This document shows positions 28,721 through 36,656 of a stretch of 64,000 nucleotides of DNA, one piece after another (within the stretch, counting starts at the first letter, position 1; the number at the start of each line of letters is the position of its first letter). Source of the DNA: an uncultured Tenacibaculum sp. (GTDB lineage Bacteria > Bacteroidota > Bacteroidia > Flavobacteriales > Flavobacteriaceae); the NCBI GenBank assembly GCA_947498055.1, contig CANMJA010000011.1, positions 41,345 through 105,344 of the forward strand, written 5' to 3'. The notes beneath the pieces were generated by a model. The model saw only the letters and a list, made by a program, of their open reading frames with translations. It had not been told where the DNA came from and searched no databases. The position numbers and the translations under genes are program-made.

Positions 28721-30649
28721 ATGAAAAAAATATTTTTATTAATCTTTTGTACATTATCAATAATATCTTGTAGTAAAGATACTATTAGTGGCCCTGTAAT
28801 AGAAGAAACCCCAGAAGAACCCACTCCTGAAGAGCCTGATAACACAGCTATAAAAAATTGTGGTTTTGATTTATCTAACGTAAAAGAAAATGAAACTGTT
28901 TTAATAGATTGTAATTTAGACTTAGAAGGAAAAACTATTAATTTACCTAAAGGAGTTACCGTACAATTTGATAAAGGAGAAATTAAAAACGGAACTCTGA
29001 ATTTTACTGAAAATGGAAAAATAGATGGAGACCTTTTAAATAAAAACTTAACTCTTAAAGGAAAAGTTCAACTTACCAAGAATGAATTTGAATTTATTCC
29101 TAAAAAATGGGGCATTGTGGAAGGAAAAGTTAATGATGAAATAGCAAGAAATAACCGAGACATTTTAGAAGAAAATATGTTCTATATAAAAGACTTGGGT
29201 GCTTCTAAATTTATTATAAATAAAATGGATGCCTATTTTAAAGTGGATGAACCTTCTGGTAAGCCTGTACCTTCTTTAGCCGCAATAAATGTACCTTCAG
29301 ATTATCACTTAAAAATGAGTAACAACACGCATTTACGCATGCAACCAAATAGCTATAAAAGACCAGACTTATTGGCTGCTCATAGAGTTACGAATGTTAT
29401 TATAGAAGGTGGAATTTTACATGGTGATAGAGATGAACACGATTATTCTGATGGAAAAACTCATGAATGGGGACATACACTTCAACTACTTGGAGCTACA
29501 AATACGACAATAAAAAATGTAACCTCAATGGATGCTACAGGAGATGGTATAACGATATCTTCTTATGGTCATGCATTCGATCCTCATTATACACCATGTG
29601 ATAATATTTTAATTACTGGTTGTAAAATAATTAGATCTAGAAGAAATGGTATAGGTTCTGGTGATGGTCGAAATGTTCTCATAGAAAAAAATGAATTTAT
29701 AGACGTAGGGCAAAACACTGATAAATCTACTGGTACCCCACCGAGAATGGCTATAGATATTGAAGCACATAATAGAGACGGTAAAATATTTCAAATTGCA
29801 AAAGACTTTACTATCAGAAATAATATAGAACGAGGAAGCGTCGTAATGTCTTTTTATATTGCCTCTGGATATAATATTATTATTGAAGATAATAATACAG
29901 AAAGCCCTATCTCCTATTTTGGCACGCATAACTCCATTATTAGAAATAATACAATTACAGCAGCTACAGATAGACAACGTAATAATATTATTGGTATTTG
30001 GGCAGGTTCTAGCACCTCTGAAGTTACTAATTACAATAATAAGATTTACAATAATACTGTAAATGGATATGCTGTTGGTATAGATATCGTAAATTTTGAT
30101 AATGAGGTATATGACAACACTGTAAAAAACTGTAGAACAGGAATTGTTTTAAATACATTAAAAGATTCTAAAATATATAACAATACAATTATTAGTAACA
30201 GAGAAAGAAGCGCTGGAATAGCTTCAAAACCTCAAACGGAAACCATAAATAATGTAATTGTAGAAGACAACAATGTAGAGGTAGTACTACAAGCATTTAG
30301 CTTTGTAGAAGTGAATGATAAAGATGGAGATACTAATACCTTTGAAATAAAAAACAACAAAACCAAAGCTGAAAAAACATCTTCTTTTAACTTTTTAAGT
30401 GGTATCACTTTTAGTAAAAATGAATTAGGAGGCGGAATGCGTTTAGTTGGAGCAAAAAATTCAGAGTTTTCTAACAATACAATAACAACAACTGGCGATA
30501 TACATGGTATTGATTTTTCTAGCTTGAATGATAATATTAAAGCTATCGACAATACTATTATTATCAAAAAAGGAAGAGCACAATGCGTAAGAGATAAAGA
30601 AAAAAACACCAATCTTACTATTTCTAATAATAGTTGTACTCAAAATTAA
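28721..30649 (+). CDS. Parallel beta-helix lipoprotein, paralogue 3 of 7
   Basis: Lipoprotein of 642 residues; lipobox SIISC with Cys17, linker of repeated Glu-Pro. Entry cysteines Cys47 and Cys64; C-terminal pair Cys622 and Cys639. The full polar motif set is present: GDRDEH 235-240, HEWGH 248-252, TGDGI 273-277, FDPHY 286-290, RSRRN 305-309, AIDIEA 344-349, so it groups with paralogues 1, 6 and 7 as a likely active form. The DPH in FDPHY recalls the YGFDPHE motif of alginate C5-epimerases, which share this fold; that is a hint only. Confidence 0.8.
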   Translation: MKKIFLLIFCTLSIISCSKDTISGPVIEETPEEPTPEEPDNTAIKNCGFDLSNVKENETVLIDCNLDLEGKTINLPKGVTVQFDKGEIKNGTLNFTENGKIDGDLLNKNLTLKGKVQLTKNEFEFIPKKWGIVEGKVNDEIARNNRDILEENMFYIKDLGASKFIINKMDAYFKVDEPSGKPVPSLAAINVPSDYHLKMSNNTHLRMQPNSYKRPDLLAAHRVTNVIIEGGILHGDRDEHDYSDGKTHEWGHTLQLLGATNTTIKNVTSMDATGDGITISSYGHAFDPHYTPCDNILITGCKIIRSRRNGIGSGDGRNVLIEKNEFIDVGQNTDKSTGTPPRMAIDIEAHNRDGKIFQIAKDFTIRNNIERGSVVMSFYIASGYNIIIEDNNTESPISYFGTHNSIIRNNTITAATDRQRNNIIGIWAGSSTSEVTNYNNKIYNNTVNGYAVGIDIVNFDNEVYDNTVKNCRTGIVLNTLKDSKIYNNTIISNRERSAGIASKPQTETINNVIVEDNNVEVVLQAFSFVEVNDKDGDTNTFEIKNNKTKAEKTSSFNFLSGITFSKNELGGGMRLVGAKNSEFSNNTITTTGDIHGIDFSSLNDNIKAIDNTIIIKKGRAQCVRDKEKNTNLTISNNSCTQN

Positions 30650-30654
30650 TCATT

Positions 30655-32613
30655 ATGAATATTAAAAAAGTATTCTACTTTATATTTTTCCATATTTTTT
30701 TTATTTCCTGTAGCAAAGATACTATTAGTGGCCCTGTAATAGAAGAAGAAAGCTCAGAAGAAACAGTTCCTGTAAAGCCTGATAACACAGCTGTAAAAGA
30801 TTGCGCCTTCGATTTATCTGCTATAAAAGAAAACGAAACTGTTTTAATAGATTGTAATTTAAACTTAGAAGGAAAAACAATTAATTTACCTAAAGGGGTT
30901 ACTTTACAATTTGAGAAAGGAGAAATTAAAAATGGGACTCTAAATTTTACTGAAAGTGGGAAAATTGATGGAGCATTACTAAACTCCTCTTTAGAAATAA
31001 AAGGAAATGTAAAACTAGCAAATACAACTTTTATTTTTATTCCTGAAAAATGGGAAAATATTGCGCAAGGTGAAACTAATTTTGATACAGCTTTAAAAAA
31101 CACTACTGAATTTGAAAAATTACTTTTTTTCGTACAGTCTTTAGGTGGAGAAATTTTTGAAGTAGATAAATTTGATGCATTTTTTGAAGTTACAACTGTA
31201 ACTAGTACTACTAGTGATCAAAACTATAGACCCAGTAAAGAAGCTATAAATCTACCCTCTAATTTTCATTTAAAAATGTCTGATAAGACTTTTTTAAGAA
31301 TGTTTACCTCAGCCCCCACAAAAACTGACGGATTTGTTTTGGCTGTTAGAGATGTGGATAATGTAACTGTTACTGGAGGAAATATTATTGGTGATGTTTT
31401 AAAAAGAAAATTTGAAACCAGTAATCCTGGAGGAACAGGTTCACTCCTTTTTGGAATTCATTCTGGCAGAAACATCAAACTTAATAATATTCACTTTGAA
31501 AATGGTTCTGCTGGAGCAATTACTATTTTTTCCTTAGGATTCCCTTTTAACCCAGATTACAAACCTTCCACAAATATCGAAATACTTAATTGTGTATTTA
31601 AAAACAACAGAAGGATGTCTATTTCTATAACAGATGGTCAACAAATTGTTGTTAAAGGATCTACCTTTGAAAACATCGGTCAACCTATTGGCGGTATTGA
31701 TGGTGGTGAAGTTGGTTATGCAATCAATATAGAACCTTTTAGAGAAAGAGATGCTAATGGTAGTTTAATTGAATATCAACGTGTTTCAAATGTTATAGTA
31801 CAAGATAATAAAGAGAATAATAGTCGAGTTGGTTTTTTAACTATCGCTTCTTCCAAAAACATAATTGTTGAAAACAATATAGTAGAAACAAGAATAGCTT
31901 TTGCTTTTTCAAGCTCTGTAAAAGTTAAAAATAACACACTTACTTCTCCTGCTAATATAGATTCTAAATTCGCCATTTTTGCCGCAGGTAAATCAAGTCA
32001 ATTTAATAATGATAATGAAGTTTATAATAATACTATTAAAGGCTATGGTTCAGCAATATCTATAACCTCTGAACGCGTAAAAATATATAATAACACAATT
32101 AGTGATGTCGATGTAGGTCTCATAATTTCAAGTAGTAAAGAAATAGAAATATTTGAAAACACTATAAATTCAAAGAACATTGGTATTATTTCTAATTTAA
32201 CCATTGTTGACGACATTCAAATTTATGATAACACAATTAATACTCAAGGTTTTCATATTAAATTTAGTAAAATAAATGAAACTAATGAAGCTAAAAACTT
32301 CCAATTAACTGTAAAAAACAACCAGTTTATAACACAAAAACCTGTTTCTCTATTTTTTGCCAATGGAGTTAATCTTATTTCAAATATAATAAATGGAGGT
32401 GTAGAAATAAATAATTCGTCTAATATCAATATTAGTAGCAATACAATTATTCCTGACAATAGACATGGAGTATCTATTTCTGGTGATAATACAAACATCC
32501 TTTTAAAAAGCAATAAGATTTCTATACCAACAGGAAATGATCGATTTAAATGTATAAATAATAACTCAAATATACCAAATGATATAATTGAAGAAAATAA
32601 CACCTGCAACTAA
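30655..32613 (+). CDS. Parallel beta-helix lipoprotein, paralogue 4 of 7, degenerate core
   Basis: Lipoprotein of 652 residues starting at ATG 30655 (a TTG at 30634 in frame would add seven residues before the signal peptide). Lipobox FFISC, Cys19; C-terminal cysteine pair Cys633 and Cys651. The polar motifs of the active-like copies are gone: GDVLKRKFE replaces GDRDEHDY, the HEWGH segment reads GSLLFGIH, TGDGI reads SAGAI and FDPHY reads FNPDY, while NNRR and SITDG persist. It probably keeps the fold but not the activity. Its first 305 coding bases after the lipobox region are nearly identical to those of paralogue 5. The stop codon overlaps the next start (TAATG). Confidence 0.8.
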   Translation: MNIKKVFYFIFFHIFFISCSKDTISGPVIEEESSEETVPVKPDNTAVKDCAFDLSAIKENETVLIDCNLNLEGKTINLPKGVTLQFEKGEIKNGTLNFTESGKIDGALLNSSLEIKGNVKLANTTFIFIPEKWENIAQGETNFDTALKNTTEFEKLLFFVQSLGGEIFEVDKFDAFFEVTTVTSTTSDQNYRPSKEAINLPSNFHLKMSDKTFLRMFTSAPTKTDGFVLAVRDVDNVTVTGGNIIGDVLKRKFETSNPGGTGSLLFGIHSGRNIKLNNIHFENGSAGAITIFSLGFPFNPDYKPSTNIEILNCVFKNNRRMSISITDGQQIVVKGSTFENIGQPIGGIDGGEVGYAINIEPFRERDANGSLIEYQRVSNVIVQDNKENNSRVGFLTIASSKNIIVENNIVETRIAFAFSSSVKVKNNTLTSPANIDSKFAIFAAGKSSQFNNDNEVYNNTIKGYGSAISITSERVKIYNNTISDVDVGLIISSSKEIEIFENTINSKNIGIISNLTIVDDIQIYDNTINTQGFHIKFSKINETNEAKNFQLTVKNNQFITQKPVSLFFANGVNLISNIINGGVEINNSSNINISSNTIIPDNRHGVSISGDNTNILLKSNKISIPTGNDRFKCINNNSNIPNDIIEENNTCN

Positions 32614-34700
32614 TGAAAAAAGCACTCATATTACTGGTAAGTATTTTAACAATTTCCTGTAGCAAAGATACTATTAGTGGCCCTGTAATAGAAGAAGAAG
32701 GCTCAGAAGAAACAGTTCCTGTAAAGCCTGATAACACAACTGTAAAAGATTGCGCCTTCGATTTATCTACTATAAAAGAAAACGAAACTGTTTTAATAGA
32801 TTGTAATTTAAACTTAGAAGGAAAAACAATTAATTTACCTAAAGGAGTTACTTTACAATTTGAGAAAGGAGAAATTAAAAATGGGACTCTAAATTTTACT
32901 GAAAGTGGGAAAATTGATGGAGCATTACTAAATTCCTCTTTAGAAATAAAAGGAAAAGCACAATTAATTAGTAATGAATTTGAATTTATTCCTAGCCGAT
33001 GGGAAATTACAGAAGGAAAAACAACACAACCCATAGCTTTCAATAATCATTTAACTATACAAAAGGTTATTGATTTAGTTAAAAACATGGGAGCTACAAC
33101 TTTTAGTATTGATAAGCTAGATGCCTATTTTGAAACGAGTAATGGTAAAGAAGCTAATACTGCTGCAATACATTTACCTTCAGATTTTCATTTAAAAATG
33201 TCTGAAAACACTCGCCTCCGTGTTTTTCCTGTAGATGAAATCTACAGTAGTAGATTAATTAGAATCGAAGCAAAAAGTAATATTAAAGTTTCTGGAGGTT
33301 TTTTAATTGGAGACAGAGTAAATCATGGGCCTACTAAAGGAGGTAATGTCTTGTTTGTTGTAAAAGGAGGACAAGATATTGTTATTGATAATGTGAATAT
33401 GAATTTTGGGTCTTCTACAGGTTTAACAGTTAACAGTGTATTGTTTCCTGGAGACAGTAGATATGTTCCTAGTAAAAATATCTTAATTAATAATTGTGTG
33501 TTTGATTCTAATAGAGCTAACAATTTATCGATCACTGATGGATTAGATGTTCGTGTAGAAAACTGTAAATTATACAGGGCTGGTAACGAAGTTAAAGGTA
33601 AATTTGGACCTTCTCTTGGTATTGCTCCTCGAATAGGAATTGTTATAGAACCTGTACAAGGACAAGTAGTAGATCGTGTTACTATCAAAAATAATACGAT
33701 TGAAGAAAGCCAAACAAATTCAATTTTGGCTGCTGGTGGCTTTAATATTGTTATTACAGGTAACACAGCAGATGCTGTTGTAGGTTGGACTACCGCTACT
33801 AACGTTAAAATAATTGATAATCCTAACTTAAATGGAGGTATTGTTGGTGGACTTGATTTACCTTATGCGCTAAGTGTTAGTTCAAATAATATAATCTCTG
33901 GGAATACGGTTAAAAATGCAAATACAGGTGTTTTTATTACCAACGACGATGTAAAAATGTTTGACAACCAATTAGTGGATTGCCGAATAGGAATTATGTT
34001 AAGAAATTTAAAGGATTCTGAAATTTATGACAATACCATTACCAGCAACAAGGAAGCTTCCTTTGGAATTAATGGGCAAATTTCCGTTAACAACGTCATT
34101 GTTAGAAACAATATTGTAAAACTTTCTGATGGTAGACCCATGAATATGGTAGGTGTTAATAAGGAAAAAGAATTTATTGATCATAAAATTATTATAAAAG
34201 AAAACATTTTTGAATGTACTAAATCTGGCATTATAACTTTCAGTAATGGTTTTGAAATAACCAAAAATGATTTCTCTTTATCAGGTTTTGGACTAACCAA
34301 TTCAAAAAATATTTTAATTAATAACAATAAAATAATAAGTAAAGATGGTAATGTTTTCAGTATTAATAAAACAGAATCTTCAAAAAATATTACAGTAATA
34401 GGCAACACCTTTCAAAACACCAGTGTTACTAGATTAGGTGCCTATGGTGTTAGAATTAATACAGTAGGAACTTCTGCTATCTCAGAAAATAGTAGTATCG
34501 TTTTTAGTAAAAATAACATTAAGGTAGTTGGCACTAATTATGCCTTGCATGTTACTAATTTTGATGATGTTACTATTACTGAAAACAATATAGAAAACGA
34601 AGAATTGGCTTCCATATACTTTCGAGGAAATAATTCTAAAATTTTAAATAATAAAACTTCAAGTACGGATATAGAAGGCACTAACAATATAACAGATTAA
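32613..34700 (+). CDS. Parallel beta-helix lipoprotein, paralogue 5 of 7, no C-terminal cysteines
   Basis: Longest copy, 695 residues; lipobox LTISC, Cys16. The entry region carries the usual two cysteines, but both C-terminal cysteines are missing and the chain ends DIEGTNNITD. The core is degenerate: GDRVNHGP replaces GDRDEHDY, no HEWGH, TGL instead of TGDGI, and a loop PGDSRYVPS in place of FDPHY. SITDG and IVIEP remain. It is probably a binding or structural version of the family. ATG overlaps the stop of paralogue 4, so translation is coupled. 20 bases separate it from paralogue 6. Confidence 0.8.
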   Translation: MKKALILLVSILTISCSKDTISGPVIEEEGSEETVPVKPDNTTVKDCAFDLSTIKENETVLIDCNLNLEGKTINLPKGVTLQFEKGEIKNGTLNFTESGKIDGALLNSSLEIKGKAQLISNEFEFIPSRWEITEGKTTQPIAFNNHLTIQKVIDLVKNMGATTFSIDKLDAYFETSNGKEANTAAIHLPSDFHLKMSENTRLRVFPVDEIYSSRLIRIEAKSNIKVSGGFLIGDRVNHGPTKGGNVLFVVKGGQDIVIDNVNMNFGSSTGLTVNSVLFPGDSRYVPSKNILINNCVFDSNRANNLSITDGLDVRVENCKLYRAGNEVKGKFGPSLGIAPRIGIVIEPVQGQVVDRVTIKNNTIEESQTNSILAAGGFNIVITGNTADAVVGWTTATNVKIIDNPNLNGGIVGGLDLPYALSVSSNNIISGNTVKNANTGVFITNDDVKMFDNQLVDCRIGIMLRNLKDSEIYDNTITSNKEASFGINGQISVNNVIVRNNIVKLSDGRPMNMVGVNKEKEFIDHKIIIKENIFECTKSGIITFSNGFEITKNDFSLSGFGLTNSKNILINNNKIISKDGNVFSINKTESSKNITVIGNTFQNTSVTRLGAYGVRINTVGTSAISENSSIVFSKNNIKVVGTNYALHVTNFDDVTITENNIENEELASIYFRGNNSKILNNKTSSTDIEGTNNITD

Positions 34701-34720
34701 TACTTATAAAATATACAACT

Positions 34721-36646
34721 ATGATCAGTTCTAAAAATAAAAACATTTTATACATTATATGCTTATTTCTTTTTTTTAGTTCTTGTAGCAAAGATTCTAT
34801 TAACGGACCTGTTATAGAAGAAGACACTTCTGAAGAACCTATTCAACCAGATAATACAGCAACTACTCCTTGTGATTTTGATTTATCCTCTATTAAAGAA
34901 GGAGATAAATTAACTATAAATTGTGCACTAGATTTAGAAGGAAAAGAAATTAACCTTCCTAAAAACGTAAGTATTGTTTTTGATAAAGGGAATATAAAGA
35001 ATGGTACTTTAAACTTTTTAGAAAAAGGAAAAATTGATGGTGAGCTTTTAAATGCCTCACTAATTATAAAAGGAGATGTAAAACTTAGTAAAAATGAATT
35101 TGAATTCACCCCTAAAAAATGGGAAATTACAGAAGGAAAAGTAAATGATGAAATAGCCAGAAAAAATAGAGATATTTTAGAAAAAAACATGGTTACTATA
35201 AAAGAACTAGGAGCATCTAAATTCTTTATCGATAAAATGGATGCTTATTTTAATGTAGTAGAAATTAAATCTAATTTCAGACCCTCTCAAGCTGCAATTA
35301 GTATTCCTGCTGACTTTCATTTAAAAATGAGTAATGATACTCACATCCGAATGCAACCTAATAACTTTAAACAACCATCTCTTTTAGGCATTTTCACAGC
35401 AAACAATGTTACCATTGAAGGAGGCAATTTATATGGTGATAGAGACGAACATGATTATTCGAGTGGAGGAACTCATGAATGGGGACATTGTGTTAATATT
35501 GATGGCTCAAAAAATGTAACCATTAAAAATATAATAATAACAGATGCTACTGGTGACGGTATTAATATTCATGATTTTGGACATACATTTGATCCTCACT
35601 ATACGTTTTCTGAAGATGTATTAATAACAGGAAATAAAATTATAAGAGCACGAAGAAATGGTATTAGTATTACAGGGGGAAAAGAACTTATAATAGAAGA
35701 AAATGAATTAATCGATTCTGGAGTATCTACCGACAAATCTATTGGAACAGCTCCCCAATGGGCTATAGATATAGAACCTGTTTGGTCAAATGGCATTAAA
35801 TTTGAAATCGTAGAAAATGTAATTATTCGTAACAATACCGAACGAGGTTCAGAAAAAGGAGGCTTTGTAAATGCTAGAGGACATTACATTACTTATGAAG
35901 GTAATAAAATGGAAAGCACCATTGCTATAGGTGAAACTATAGGTTCTATAGTTAGAAATAACACATTTAAAAACCCTACTAAGAATTCTAAAACAGCTAT
36001 TCTTGCTGGTATGAATGATCCTAGAGGGCATGGAAAAGAACGTAATTCAGATAATCAAGTATATGAAAATACAATAATTGGTTTCGATAAAGGTATCTTT
36101 TTACAAGATCCAGAAATAGATCTTCATAGCAATATAATTACAAATTGTAAAAGCGGAATACAAATATTAAACTCAAGAGATTCTAAAATAAGAAATAATA
36201 CTATTACAAGTAATCGTGAAAGAAGTGAAGGTATCTCCAATAAAGTAAGTGAATATATTGATAATGTAACTGTAATAGATAACACTATTGAAGTAGTTGG
36301 ATCTCCTTTTAGATTTACTAGTGTAAATTTAGAAGAAGCTCAAAAAGATTTTCGTATTACCATTGAAAATAATGAGGCTACCTCTACAGAGAATAATAAT
36401 TCAAGTTTTAATAAAATAAGAGGGTTTTTCTTTAAAAATAATCTGTGCCATAACTCTGGTATTAGAACAGTAAGAGCATCTGTAGGTAACATTTTAGAGA
36501 ATACTTTTGAAAATGGTATTATAATAATTAGTGAAAACTGTTCTGATCTAAATTTTACAGATAACACTATTACTGGAGGGAGATGTTTTAATGAAAGTAG
36601 CACTAATGTTACAAACATAACTAAGAAAAATAACAAATGTGACTAA
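34721..36646 (+). CDS. Parallel beta-helix lipoprotein, paralogue 6 of 7
   Basis: Lipoprotein of 641 residues; lipobox LFFSSC with Cys22, then SKDSINGPVIEED and an acidic linker. C-terminal cysteines Cys622 and Cys640. All polar motifs are intact: GDRDEHDY, THEWGH, TGDGINIH, HTFDPHY, RARRNGISITGG and AIDIEPVW. It is most like paralogue 3 in the middle (KVNDEIAR, NRDILE, LGASKF). Ten bases separate its stop from the paralogue 7 start. Confidence 0.8.
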   Translation: MISSKNKNILYIICLFLFFSSCSKDSINGPVIEEDTSEEPIQPDNTATTPCDFDLSSIKEGDKLTINCALDLEGKEINLPKNVSIVFDKGNIKNGTLNFLEKGKIDGELLNASLIIKGDVKLSKNEFEFTPKKWEITEGKVNDEIARKNRDILEKNMVTIKELGASKFFIDKMDAYFNVVEIKSNFRPSQAAISIPADFHLKMSNDTHIRMQPNNFKQPSLLGIFTANNVTIEGGNLYGDRDEHDYSSGGTHEWGHCVNIDGSKNVTIKNIIITDATGDGINIHDFGHTFDPHYTFSEDVLITGNKIIRARRNGISITGGKELIIEENELIDSGVSTDKSIGTAPQWAIDIEPVWSNGIKFEIVENVIIRNNTERGSEKGGFVNARGHYITYEGNKMESTIAIGETIGSIVRNNTFKNPTKNSKTAILAGMNDPRGHGKERNSDNQVYENTIIGFDKGIFLQDPEIDLHSNIITNCKSGIQILNSRDSKIRNNTITSNRERSEGISNKVSEYIDNVTVIDNTIEVVGSPFRFTSVNLEEAQKDFRITIENNEATSTENNNSSFNKIRGFFFKNNLCHNSGIRTVRASVGNILENTFENGIIIISENCSDLNFTDNTITGGRCFNESSTNVTNITKKNNKCD

Positions 36647-36656
36647 TAATCCCAAA

